DNA of 64,000 bases from Knoxdaviesia capensis (lineage: Eukaryota; Ascomycota; Sordariomycetes; Microascales; Gondwanamycetaceae): NCBI GenBank assembly GCA_001510575.1, contig LNGK01000002.1:794144-858143 (forward strand). Direction: 5' to 3'. The notes beneath the pieces are model-generated. The model did not search any database and was not told where the DNA came from. It saw only the letters and a program-made list of their open reading frames with translations. The position numbers and the translations under genes are program-made. Below are positions 31,953-43,374 of this stretch, piece after piece. The stretch's first letter is position 1; each line of letters starts with the position of its first letter.

Positions 31953-33618
31953 TCACTTCTTCGCACGCACCTTGAACGACCGGAGCGGATCCGTCTTCTT
32001 CTTCCCCACCCTAAACGCCGGCCGCTTCCCACCACCACCACCGCTGCTGCCGCCGTGCCGCTTCTGCTGCCGCCGGTTCTTCCGGTCACTGCCACCGCCC
32101 GCCCGCCGCAACGGCACAAACCCGACGTTGCCGCGGGTGCCGGACGCGCCGTCGGCCGCGCCGCCGTCGCCGCCCGGCAGCAGGTACTCGGGCACGTGGC
32201 GCAGGTGGGCCTGCGTGCGCGCAGCCCGCAGCTCGCCGTCGTGGCGCAGATGGTGCAGCTCGGACGGGTTCTCCTCGAAATGCCGCCGCAGCTTCTCGCT
32301 CTTCAGGAGCTCCTGGCGCAGCTCGCGCGTGCGCGCCTCGCGCACCGCGACCCGCGTCACCGCCCGCAGCGCGTCGTTCATGCGGTAGCGGAACGCGTCG
32401 ACCTGCTTCATGTCGAACACGTACGGCCGCACCTGCTTGCCCGCGGCCGCCTGCTGCTTGGTGATGCGCGCGAGCACCTTCTCGTCGTGCTCCGCCGTCT
32501 CGACCGTCGTCGGCATGTGCTGGCGGTACTGCGCGTGCGGCACCACGAACGAGAGCGCCATGCCGGACTGCCCCGCGCGCGCCGTGCGGCCGATGCGGTG
32601 CGTGTACGACTTGGCCGAGGTCGGGAGGTCGAAGTTCACCACGCACGCCACGTTCTTGAAGTCGATGCCGCGCGACACGCCGTATTCTTTGTCTTTGCGG
32701 TTGGACCCGCTCGGCTTCTTCTTCTTCTTCTTCGGCGCCGCCTTTTTCGCCTCGGCGTCGTCGTCGCCAGCCATTGCCGCCGCATCGTCTTCCCCGGCCT
32801 CGGCGGCAGCCTCATCCTCGTCGCCCAGCACCTCCGACTCGTCCGAGGCAATGATGATATCATAGACGTTCTTGTTAAACTCCTCCACCACGTGGATGCG
32901 GCTGTTCACCGGCAGTTCCGAGTTCAGAATGCAGCTGCGGATGCCAAACTGCTCGAAGAACAGCTTGAGTCTGTAGCACCGGTCGACGTCGGCCACAAAG
33001 ATGATGCTCTTGCCCTTCACCAGCCGCAGCTTGTAGATGACGTAGATCAGCAGGAACTTCTCATCCTCGCCGCACTTGACCACGTACTGGTCGACGCCCT
33101 CGCCGTCGGTGTCGTCGGCCTCGTGCAGGTTGAGCACCACCGGCTGGCTGCCGGCAGCGCAGAACAGGCCCTTGAGCGTGTCGACCTCGGCGGTCAGCGT
33201 GGCGCTCATCAGGATCGTCTGCACCGCAGCCGGCAGCTTGGCAGCAACATTCTGCAGGTCCTCCTCGTAGCCGTACGAGAGCACCAGGTCGGCCTCGTCG
33301 AGCACGAGGTGCGAGAGCCGGTCGACGGCCAGCGCCCCCGAGGAGATGTTGGACCAGGCGCGCGACGGCGTGGAAATCACAATATCGGGCGAGTTGGCCA
33401 GCAGAGACCGCTGCACGGCGTCGGACACCTTGTCGGTTAGCTTGACGGCCTGCACGTCCTTCGCGCAGAAAGCCGATAGGGCGTCAATGGCCTTGTGCAC
33501 TTGGTCGGAAAGCTCGCGGGTGGGAACTAGAATTAACGTAGATGTGAAGGCGGCCGAGTCGGTCTAAGCGGACACAAGCAAAGGACATATCATGTTAGAA
33601 CTGTGTCTTGAATGGGTG

Positions 33619-33663
<45 letters not shown>

Positions 33664-33960
33664 CTGTTTTCTCCTCAAGATGGCCTGCAGCACCGGCAAC
33701 AGATACGCCGCCGTCTTTCCAGACCCGGTCTTCGCCTTCGCCAGCACGCTCTTTCCATCGAGCGCCAGCGGGATCGTCTTGCGCTGCACCAGCGTCGGCT
33801 GCTGGTACTTCTCCTGCGCAACCGCCTGGAGCAATCTGGGTTCGAGGCCAAGACTGGAGAACGACGCCGGCGACTCTTGTTGTTTGTCCGCAGGGGCCTG
33901 AGCTGACGAAGCCGACGCCGTCGGCACCGGCTCGTCGTTTTGGTCGAGCTTGCGCTTCAT
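31953..33960 (-). CDS. DBP9: ATP-dependent RNA helicase DBP9
   Basis: Two exons, 33664-33960 and 31953-33563, give 635 aa. The 100-nt intron has branch CTAAC and acceptor TTAG; its donor runs straight into a GA repeat. DEAD-box motifs appear in order: Q-motif (FSSLGLEPRLLQAV..QPTLVQ), I (AKTGSGKT), Ia (VPTREL), Ib (TPSR), II (VLDEADLVLSYGYEEDL), III (SAT), IV (IIFVADVDRCYRLK), V (SRGIDFKNV) and VI (HRIGRTARAG). The SYGYEEDL extension, CILNSELP, and an acidic/Lys-rich insert after IIIASDE are DBP9 traits. The tail is basic (KKKTDPLRSFKVRAKK). DBP9 acts in the nucleolus in 60S (27S pre-rRNA) maturation. It lies 462 bases from the UTP10 stop, same strand. Confidence 0.95.
33623..33660 (+). repeat. 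(CT)19 microsatellite in the DBP9 intron
   Basis: On the mRNA strand this is a GA repeat starting immediately after the GTAA of the 5' splice site. Confidence 0.9.
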
Positions 33961-34422
33961 TGTGGGTTTTCGAGGTGTGGATGGGGGGGGATTTTGTTGT
34001 GGGTGTCGGATGTTGGATGGTGAATTGGGAGGAAGATGTGAGAGAAGTGGTTGAAAAACTGAGTGAAGTTGAATGAAGGTGAGTGAAGCAAAAAAAAAAA
34101 AAAAAAAAATTCGATAAAGAAGGCGATAAGAAATTTTCGCGTCGAGGGGTCCTTAGCGCAACCCTATCGTCCGATGGCTTAGGGTTATTCAGAAACGCTC
34201 GTCTCCCGTTTCCTGCTGGTGCTCATCCTGACTCTCTCCGGGCTTGGAGAGTTCATATAGATACAAACTCACGAAATAGACAATGAGAACAAACTTTTAT
34301 TTCTGCTGCAATGCAATGCCTACCGAAGATACCCAAAACGAACAAACAGGGACAACAAAACGAAAGAAACGCCAGTACATACCCGCCTATGCTTTTTGCT
34401 TCAACACCCTCCCGTTCTCTCT
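33961..34422. promoter_or_regulatory. DBP9 promoter with telobox pair; UTP10 3' end
   Basis: This 462-base gap between tandem minus-strand genes holds AACCCTA at 34160-34166, TTAGGGTTA at 34179-34187 and a poly-A tract near 34090-34109. The boxes lie about 200 bases upstream of the DBP9 ATG. Confidence 0.55.
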
Positions 34423-37400
34423 CTACTGCAGCATCGAGTCCAGACTCTCGCCCAACACGCCCTCGATCTTCACAATCCAGCGGTTCGTCTCCCGCCCAAC
34501 CACCTCGTCGTCGTCCTCCTGCAGCTCGCTGATGTACGGCAGCATCTCCGGCAGCATCGCCAGCCACTCCTCGCCGTGCGCGTCGGCCAGCGCCTGCTGG
34601 CACCGCACGGCCACCAGCCGCGTGGCCGCGGTTTCCGAGCGCAGGTGGCGCAGGATCGGCGTGTTGAGCTCCTTCTGGTGGGTCTGCGAGTCGGCGGCGC
34701 CGGCCAGTGCCACCACGGCGGTGATCAGGTCTTCGGCGAGCTCGTCGTCGACGTCGGCCACCGCTGCGGTGACGGGGAACTGCGCCACGAGCACCGGCGC
34801 CACCGCGGAGAAGTGCGCCGGCGACTGCCAGAAGCCGTCCTGGTCGTGCGTGAAGCACGTGGCGAGCACGCGGAACACGGTGCGCTGCAGCGCGCGGTCG
34901 GCGGGGCGGCGCAGGTCGGCGCTGCCGAGCAGCCGCACGGCGTCGTCGACGATGTAGGTCGCGTACGACGACACCAGGCCCTTCAGCGCCGCGAAGAACA
35001 CCAGCAGGAAGCCGTACACGCTCTGCATGCGCAGCACGCGGCCGGTGGCGTCCGACGCGGGCAGCCGCGACGCCCACTCGACGATGCGGCTGAACACCGG
35101 CCGGAACACCGCGTCGTTCAGCTTGTAGATCATCTTCAGCGCCATCTGGTTGACCGCGGCCTCGATGCCGGCGATCTGCTGCTGCGCGGCCGCGCTGCCG
35201 TCGTGGCCCTTGACGTGCTCGCTGCGCCGGAAGTCCAGCGCGTCCAGCACAATGGTTGACAGCGGCGTTACGTTCTTGGTGATCGTCGCCTTGGGGTGTT
35301 TGTCAATGGCTGTGCTGAGCAGGTGGATGTACTCGATCAGCGCCGGGTAGCCCGCGTTGGCCGCGCCCATCCAGCCCTTGGCCAGCGCGTTGAACACAGT
35401 CTTGGCATCCAGCCGCGTGCCCATCGCCTCGAGACACAGCTTACGGTTCTCGATCGTTTCGCTGGACAGGCCGTCTTCCACAGCCGCCGATTGCTGCGAC
35501 GCCGCCAGAATGTCGTCGAGCGCTGCCGCCGAGATCATGTACGGCAGCTGCTGGGCAACCGCCAGCAGGAACGTGTATCCCGCAGAGTGAAGCTCTTCGT
35601 CAATCGCGTCAGAGGCAATACTCTCACGGAGGTACGCAATTGTGCGCGGCAGTGCCACCGGAAGCACGGGGATAATGCCATCTTGCAGCACATCGACCAG
35701 GGACGCCAGACACAGCAGCGCCATAACACGCAGCCGCGGGTCAGAGTGGCCCAAGCAGGCGTCGCCCGCAATTGTCGCCGCTGCCGCCGCCACGCCCTCG
35801 ATGTCCTTCTTGCCGTACTTCTCCGCAATCTTGTCGACGCAAGCCACCGCCGTGTGCTTGTACTTCACGTCCTCGGCGTCGCGGATCGCCGCGATCAGCT
35901 GCGGCAGGAACGCCAGGATAGCGCCGCGCGAAGCGGCGTCCGTGCCGCTCTCGCCGTCAATGCGCGCGTCGAGCGCCTGAAGCACGCGGTGGCGCAGTCC
36001 CATATTGGGCCGGTCGAGCAGGTTCTCGACCGCCTTGACAAACTCGGCAACTGGGAGGAGGTTCAGGAGGCTGGCCAGCGCCTCGCCGGTCTGGGCGTAG
36101 AGTGCCGGATACGCCTTGAGCGCGTCGGCCAGCGTGATGATGCCCTCGAGCAGTTTCGCGTAGAGCTCGCGCACCTCGGCGGCCTCCATGTCGTCCTTCT
36201 CGGTCACACGGCCGATCTGCACCTTGAGCCGGCGGCTGGAGAGCAGTTCCGATAGCGCCGTGATTTGGAGGAGCGCAGTCTTGGACGCATCGGTGACTCC
36301 GTCAGGACCGCTGCCGAGCAGCGCCGACGCCATGGTGGGGGCCGGCTTAAAGATGTCACCAATCATCGACTGCAACTTAATAAACGTAGACAGCTGCACC
36401 TTGACGCTGTAGTTACGTGTCAGCTCGCCGACGAACTGCGACACCCCGTCTGTCAGATCCTCCTTCTTCTGGATGAGCATAGCAATGATGGCGAACAGGA
36501 AGTCCTCGGCGCCCAGCGTATCGACCAGGGTAATGAACAGGCGCTGGCGGCGATGTGAGGGGATGTGGCTGTAGGACGCGGTGAAGCTGAGCAGCAGGTC
36601 GGACGCACTGGACACCGGGTTGCGTTTGCCCCGGCGGAACGACTCGATCAGCGGCGGGACCACTTCAGTGATGGTCTGGTGCACCACATGGGCCGAGTAG
36701 TCGTCGCTCTGGCGCAGAATCGACGCGCCGACGAATGCGAACACCGGCATAACAATGTGTACCACCACCTCGGGGGCCGCAGAGGCCAGACTGGCAATGA
36801 CCAGCAGCGCCGAGTTCTGCACGACCGGGCTGGCCGAAGTCTGGATGCAGTTCACAATCAGCTCGCCGTAGCTCTGCGGGATCTTGAGTGTGAGGGCCTT
36901 GTCCGACCGGTAGGCCGGGATGATGGCCAGAACGCTCTGCAGGACAATGTTCTGGAGGTAGCCCAGCTCGGAGCCCAGGATGGTCCGGAACACATGCAGC
37001 TTGGACAGCGCCTCGAACAGCTCGTTGAGAAGCTGCGGGTGGCTTCCCGGGCGGGAGCCCTCGACAAGCTGCAGAACGAATGTAGCGCGCTTGAGACCGG
37101 CGTTGGTCGCCGCAATCGACGGTCCGGTCGAGACCGTCTTGGTGTTGGCTGTGGCAGTAGTGCGGCGACGCTTCTCGGCCGGAGCAGACACGCCCGAGTC
37201 AACGTGGATAGACGAGAGGAAGGCAAGGAGAATGTTGGTGTCCAGCTCGACGTTGCGGAGCAACTCGGCGGCCTCGGCCGAGGCGAAGGACGTGTCTTCG
37301 CTATCGGTGTTGGTCTTCTGGGAGAGATCCAGCATCTTGGAAGCAAGCGCAGCACGTTGAGCAGGCTTGATCGAAGGCCAGATAGCCTGCAGACGGTCGA

Positions 37401-39916
37401 ACACTGCCTGGATGAACCCATCAGGAGACGATCCGATAGGAGCGGACACGAAGTCGACAATCTGGTCAAGCGAGGGCTCGTCACCGGGAATGATAACCTC
37501 GGCGAAACGGCGGTTTAGGTCATCTGTGTCCACAGTCTCACGGCCATACACACGGCGGATATCCTCGCCGGAGAGGGTCGCCCAGGCCATGAAGGCCGGC
37601 AGCAGGAGCTGGGTACGCGAGACTCCTGCAACCGTCTTGACGTGGTTCAGGGTGCCGAGAAGACGAGCCTGCACGGTAACCAGCGGAGTTTCCAGTACAT
37701 GGCTGGCGAGGAATGCGAATAGGTCCCGGCGGGCGGATTGCTTGAGGGGAGACGAGTTGGACGAGATGCTCTTTTCGAGGACCGCCGACACATGGTCGTG
37801 GTGCATGATGCACTCTTCCAGGGTGGGCAACAGCACTCGTCTCACAGTGGCCAGGTACGTGTCTTGGGGCAGCCACGGGAATGACTTGGCGGCGGGGTAC
37901 AGGCCGGACTGGCCCCAGATGAGGCGGGTTGCCGACGGAGACGTGACGGCGGGGGTCATGCCGTCCAGGACCACCAGCAACGAAGCAGCCGCACGGCGGA
38001 CCTTCTTGGACGGATCGTTGAGGGCGGCAATGCAGTACGGCACGAGGGCCTGGAAGTCGGTGTTCAGGCCGTCGCCGATTTTCAGGCGGCGTTTGACAAT
38101 GTCGAGCGCGAACGTCCGCGCAAGGGCCGGGTACGCACCGCACCATATCCGGGTGAAGAACGACAGGTACACCGGCGTCGAGATGGCGGATTGGCGGGAC
38201 AGGACGGGGAGCCGATCAAACTGGGCGAGAATCTGGGAGTTTTCGGCTTCCGACGATACGATTATCAAGAAGAGGCGGATGAGTTCGTCAAACAGGGGGC
38301 CCGGACCGTCCTTGGTCAGGCACGATGCAAGGCCAGAGGTCGATTTGGAGAGCTCATGGAGGGCCTGCTGGATCTGCTCGAGGCTCGATAGAGATGGGGC
38401 GGCAGCATCAGCAGTCTCGTCTCCCCCTTCGGCCTCTGGAAGCTTCTTCTGGCGGATAGTCATGTCAAGCTTCATCTCGAGAGCTTCCATATCGAAATCG
38501 ATATCCTCAATGGCCTTCTGGATGATCTGGCCACACTCGCCGTCGTCCTGCGAGAGATCGATCAAAACTGATGCCAGCTCCTTGCGGATCGAGCCGTCCT
38601 TATCGACTTCATCCTCCAGTTTCATGGCGGTGAGTAGAAGGGCCTTGAATAGCACAAACAGCTGCTTCTCGGTAAGAATCTTGCCGGTCATGACGGTCTT
38701 GATCACAGACAAACCGCGGCCATCGCCCTTCTTGTATATTCTTTCGGCGAGGGACAGGCACAGACCGTTGGCCAGCTTGTCGATCTTCCAGTCCTTGCCG
38801 AGGTCGACCAGGTGTTTTCCGACGTTGGGGATCTTGAGCAGAGCCTTGGAAATCTTGCCGGAGATTTGCTTAGCAGACCGGTGCTGCGAGAGAATGGCAA
38901 GGCAGATCAGGCCGGACTTGACAGTCTCTCCGGACCAGCCCACAACAATCTGCTCCATGAAGGCGGACGTCGCCGAGTCTCCGAGGTCACCCTTGGAGAC
39001 CAGAACTGTCAGAGCCATGTAGGTGGCGATCTGCATCTGGGGAACCTTCTTCATAACGAGACCTTGGCCGAAGATTGGGCCGAGCTGGTGAAGAATGTTG
39101 AGGTCGTTCTCCTGCTGGATGGCCCGTCGGCCCGATTTCGCCTTGTCCAAGAGACCGTTGACGGCCTCGGTCATGACTCCACCCCAGAACGAAATGAGCG
39201 TCTGGTAGTGTTGCTGGGTGCGGCACGACTCGAGAGTGTACTCAGACAGAGCCACCAGGAACGACGGCTGGTTGATTGATTGGAGGACAATGGCTCCGCG
39301 AGCAGGGTTCGTCAACGAGCGGATATACGGCGTCAGGAACCGGTACTCGGCGGGGATTTTCGCCGGGAGGATGGAAAGAAGCGTGACAAAAGCCGGGATC
39401 GAATGGTAGGGAAGGAAAGTTGTGAGAAGGATCGAAGAGTTGTACTCGTGGATTCTGTGCAGAGTCAGTATACTGGGCCGCTCTGAGATATCTTGTCATA
39501 TGACAACCTGACACTTCAGCAAATATGTCCCAAACTCACCTGAAGCGTCGAACCAGCCACTCAATGGCCTTAATAGCCGGCATCAACCGCAGCCGGCTGC
39601 CAACAAGTCTCAAGAACGACTCGATCTGTTTATCGAGCATGGCGTTCTCCTCGGCGGTATAGAGCACGCGGTCCTCGTTCTGGCTCTGCTCGGAGAACAG
39701 CGTGGCGTCGAACGGCGCGAACCGCGAGTCCAGCTGACACAGGTCTTCGAAGCCATCGCGGCAGGCCGTATAGATCGACTGGTATGTTTGCGTGGCAGCG
39801 ACCTTGGCGTCCCAGATCAGCGACTTCGAGTGGGCAGCCTTCTGAGCTTTGAGGTTCAGCGTCGACTTGGACTTGGCCGCGAGTTGCGCCAGCTGGGAGG
39901 CGAGCGATGTCGCCAT
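34423..39916 (-). CDS. UTP10: U3 snoRNP/t-UTP component UTP10
   Basis: Two exons, 39540-39916 and 34423-39454, give 1802 aa, close to the ~1770 of yeast. The 85-nt intron has donor GTGAGT, branch TACTGAC and acceptor ACAG; the junction reads WLVRRFRIHEYN. The N-terminus (ATSLASQLAQLAAKSKSTL) and following blocks (LSILPAKIPAEYRFL, ALSEYTLESCRTQQHYQTL, LFDELIRLF) match the HEAT-repeat UTP10/HEATR1 family. The rest is helical repeats with a basic KRRRTT segment mid-protein and a BP28CT-like C-terminal region (PVFSRIVEWASRLP, QAEDDDEVVGRETNRW-type end). It belongs to the t-UTP subcomplex of the SSU processome, linking Pol I transcription to early 18S processing. Divergent from the phosphomutase gene across a telobox promoter. 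Confidence 0.95.
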
Positions 39917-40643
39917 AGCCAGGGCAAATCTGAGATAGGAAGGAAGGGAATAGGCAGACGAAGAGGAAAAGAGGTGGGAGAGGAGGGAAAGGGGGAGAGT
40001 GAGGGGGGAAGTCTGCGTAGAATGTTCGATTGTCGTTCTGTGATCCAGAAGAAAAAAAAGAAAAAAAAAAGTTCTGGGAAAAAACAGTAGGAAAAAAAAA
40101 GTTGATGGATTGGCGGCGATAAGGATTTTGGCCAATGGTGTTGCCTATTGATAAGGACCTCTCCATAGAAACTGTGGGGCCAAAGTTGCACTTCAATTGG
40201 CCGGCGTGCCTAGGGTTAGGGTTTAGCCCGTGTAAGCCACCTTCTGGCTTCAGCTTCACATTTCTGTGGCTGGCAAACAGCAGAGAGAAACAGAATTATC
40301 TCCAATTGAATGGTTGATGCCACTCAAAGTCGCGGAGTTCGTTGTGAGTTCCCCGAAGCTCACTGTGCTGAGAAGACATGTGTTCGCTCTCTTGGATCGC
40401 CTGTGGATTAACCGTAGGATATACGGGTCTAAAGTATCTTGACGCACGAAACTGAATGGGTTATGACTTTGGCTGGGCTTGACATTTGATCAAAGTTTTA
40501 CCCTCGGTACAACCTCAAGTAAACGGCTGCGTGGTGTTCTTTAGGCGTTTATCGTGGTTTTATTTTTCGTTCTGCATCTATTGCATTAGACCGGGTTCAC
40601 TGAAGAGGGAGAAAACTCAAGCCGGAGCCCTTCAACACTCAAA
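39917..40643. promoter_or_regulatory. Divergent UTP10/phosphomutase promoter with tandem telobox
   Basis: These 727 bases separate two divergent genes. TAGGGTTAGGGTTTAG at 40211-40226 is a double telomere-type repeat about 300 bases from the UTP10 ATG. The UTP10 side carries poly-T on the sense strand. Confidence 0.55.
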
Positions 40644-41623
40644 ATGTCGTTAGAGGTCATTTACGTTACGCGCCATGGTGTAAGTTTGGTTTCCAGAACA
40701 CGGTTCTCAACTTCTCGCGCGTTCGCTAACAACCTTGCCCTCGAAGTTCCGGTCCAACTGGCTCGTCAACCCCAACACCGGCGACTACTCCTCGGCCCTG
40801 CGCTCGCCCACCGGCATGCCAGCGGACCCAACCCTGACCGCCCACGGCGTCGACCAGGCGAATGAACTTGCCGGCCATCTAGCAACCGCGTCGCCGCCCG
40901 TTGACCTGGTGTTCAGCAGCCCGTACTACCGATGCTTGCAAACCATCACGCCGTTCGTATCGGGCCGCGACGCGCCGAGCATCCTCGGCGAAGCCGGCCT
41001 GTGCGAGTGGTACGGCGCAGCCCCGTTCGCACAGCCCCGCCCGGCATCTTCAGACATCTTGGCGCCGCTGGTGCCCGCGCTGGATGTGTCACACTTGGAT
41101 GCTTCGTGGGCCGCGGGGCGTGGCCCGGACGCGAACGGAGAGACGCTTGCTCAGCTGTACGCGCGCGTCGCGGGGACCGTGGCGGCGGTGGTCGAACAGT
41201 GTGATGCGAAGGGCGCCCGCGCGGCGGTGCTGTGCACGCATGCGGCGGTGGTTATTGCGCTTGGGCGTGTGTTGACGGGGGATATACCCCCCGATGAGAA
41301 TGTGGACCGTGAGGATTTCTCTGCGTTTACCTGTGGACTCAGTGTATTCCGCCGGGTGAAGTCTCCTGCGACGGGCCTGGAACAGCGGGTCCCGGGTGTT
41401 GGGGGGTGGGTTTGTGAGTTGAATGGCGACTGTAGCTTTCTCTCCGGTGGCCCGGAGCGAGGATGGTATGTGTACACTCTTGGATACGCCGGTAGTGGCT
41501 CGCTGTGCTAACATTTTCTCTTTGGCATCTCACTCTAGGATGTTTAGCGGAGATGAGTCGTTCCACCATGTTGCTCCGAAGAAATCACTGCGAGCTGTGG
41601 ACGATGATAAATCGAAGCTATAG
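40644..41623 (+). CDS. Histidine-phosphatase/phosphoglycerate-mutase-fold protein (TFC7 tau55-like)
   Basis: Three exons, 40644-40679, 40747-41465 and 41539-41623, give 279 aa. Exon 1 is only 12 codons and ends exactly after the catalytic VTRHG. Both introns carry CTAAC branch sites. The branch I histidine-phosphatase signature (RHG, residues 10-12), the second arginine (SSPYYRCLQT) and the distal histidine (LCTHAAVVIALGR) are all present, so it may be catalytic. FRSNWLVNP after RHG and the C-terminal GWMFSGDESFHHV are typical of the fungal family containing yeast Tfc7 (tau55, TFIIIC) and its paralogue YNL108C. No TFIIIC-specific C-terminal extension is seen, so the paralogue-like enzyme role is as likely as a TFIIIC role. 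Confidence 0.85.
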
Positions 41624-42383
41624 ACCCGGTTTGCCGGGTTACCAATTTCACCCCTTTAACAACTATGAGAAAGGGGGGTTCTTTGATTCACCGAGCTAGC
41701 AGATATGTTTCCCAGAATGGCCAGCGAGTTCCGGCAAGCGCTCTTGACTCCGGTCGTACTTTGTATACTGCTATTGGCGTGCTACTTGGTTTCAACGGTT
41801 TCTTGGGGCCAGACCCCTTCAAGTGGACCTCAGTGTCTTGTCCAACTGCATGAGAATCCGGTCGGTTCCAGGTCAGCCTGCCCGGCCAAGACCATCAGTC
41901 TTGTTTACATGTTTCCCCTGCCGATCAGTACTTGGCAGCTCTCCTGCAGCATGCAGACACAGTCCTAGTTGGGCCAAAAGACTGGAATCTGCCCTGGTGT
42001 CGAGGCGCTTGTAACGCCAAATACAACCAGCCAAACTTGCACAACATTCAGTTCCCCCACGCTCAAGACTCCGCATTTCAATGCCCGCAGAACTCTTTTT
42101 CCCTCAATCATCTCCCCAATATAGAGCAGGGACCTCATATCTCTGCTTCTCTTTCTCTTTCATCCGTCGAAATGCTAGAGCTCGTGTGCCAGCCCACCGA
42201 CTAGTGGACGTAAAACATAGTGGGGTTAGGGTTAGGGTCATGCGAAGTGGGGGGTGAAATCGTCGTACGTGCTCCGGGTAAAACGAATACAACCCCGAGT
42301 ATTAAAGGCCTTGCAGACTTCTTCTCTTTCGCCTCTGTGTCTCCAATCATACATGCAAATTTACTCCAATTCTTCTCACTGCA
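41624..42383. other. Intergenic region with tandem telobox and a small ORF
   Basis: A 760-base gap between two plus-strand genes. The triple telomere-type array GGGTTAGGGTTAGGGT lies at 42223-42238, about 150 bases upstream of the IAH1-like ATG. An 87-codon ATG frame at 41705-41968 encodes a signal-anchor-like start (see findings) but lacks GC3 coding bias. Confidence 0.45.
42223..42238 (+). promoter_or_regulatory. Triple telobox upstream of the IAH1-like gene
   Basis: GGGTTAGGGTTAGGGT is the longest telomere-type array in the window and lies about 150 bases upstream of the start codon. Confidence 0.6.
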
Positions 42384-43374
42384 ATGTCGGTAAGTAACTG
42401 CATTCACTTGCTCGCGTGCTGCTTGGCAGTTGTCTAACACATTTTGTTCTAGTATCCTCAAATTCTTCTGCTGGGCGATTCGCTCATCCAGGGTGCCGCC
42501 TCGACCGATCAAGGCTTCTCTTTCCAGGCGGCCCTGCAGGCTGGTGCGTATATCCTGCGAGAAAACCTACTTGGAGAGGACGGGCAAACTGACCGAACAG
42601 GAAAATAGATGTTATCCGCCGTCTTGACGTGATAAACCGCGGTTTCTCGGGATACAACACTGCCAACGTGGTGAAGCTGCTGGACTCGATAATCCCGCCC
42701 CGGAACGAGTCCTCCCCGAAGATTGACTTCCTGGTGAGATGTCTAGTACCCTAGATGTGTTTCCCCAATCCGCATAGAGTCTCTAACGCGGGTTCCGTTT
42801 CGCCGCGCAACAGCTTATCCTGCTCGGCGCAAACGATGCCGTGCTGCCGCTCGACACGACGATCCAGCACGTCCCGATGGACGTGTACAGGGCGAACCTG
42901 ACGAAGATCATCACGCACGCGAACGTGGCGGCCCACAGCCCCAAGATCCTGCTGGTGACGCCGCCGCCGCTGGACGAGATCCGCACGAGCCAGCTGGACC
43001 GCGAGGCCGGCCACCAGACGTCGCAGCGCACGGCGAAGATCTCGCGCGCCTACGCCGACACTGCGCGCGACGTGGCGCGGGCCCACGCCGATAAGAACGT
43101 CGTGCTGGTCGATCTGTGGACGATTGTCATGGATGAGGCGCTGCGGCTCACGCCGGACTTCTCGCCGGCCAGCGGCGCGCTGCTGGGCTCGCTCGAGGCG
43201 GGCCGCCAGGGCGCGCTCACCCAGCTGCTCCCCGATGGCCTCCACATGAGCGGCCCGGCCTACCGCCTCTTCTACGAGGAGGTGGCTACCCATATTGTCA
43301 CGTCCGACGACACCGTGCTGGCGCGGCCCATGGTGCTGCCTGACTGGAAGGATGTCAACCCCGCCTGGCCTTAG
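42384..43374 (+). CDS. IAH1: GDSL/SGNH esterase, isoamyl-acetate-hydrolysing type (IAH1-like)
   Basis: Four exons, 42384-42389, 42453-42543, 42609-42733 and 42814-43374, give 260 aa. The first exon carries only ATG TCG. Donors are GTAAGT, GTGCGT and GTGAGA; the chosen third-exon acceptor (AATAG) restores QAGDVIRRLDVINRGFSGY. SGNH blocks are clear: block I LLLGDSLIQGA (catalytic Ser), block II RGFSGYNTAN (Gly), block III LLGANDAVLP (Asn) and block V LPDGLHMSG (Asp and His). The family hydrolyses short acetate esters in yeast; the substrate here is inferred. No signal peptide, so probably cytosolic. Confidence 0.92.

Noticed and set aside
31842..33440. Long plus-strand frame (532 aa) opposite DBP9
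   Set aside because: DBP9 motifs on the minus strand are unambiguous; the opposite frame is compositional.
42223..42238. Internal telomere or chromosome-fusion scar
   Set aside because: Only ~2.7 units, and single or double boxes recur at many promoters, so a regulatory motif explains it better.
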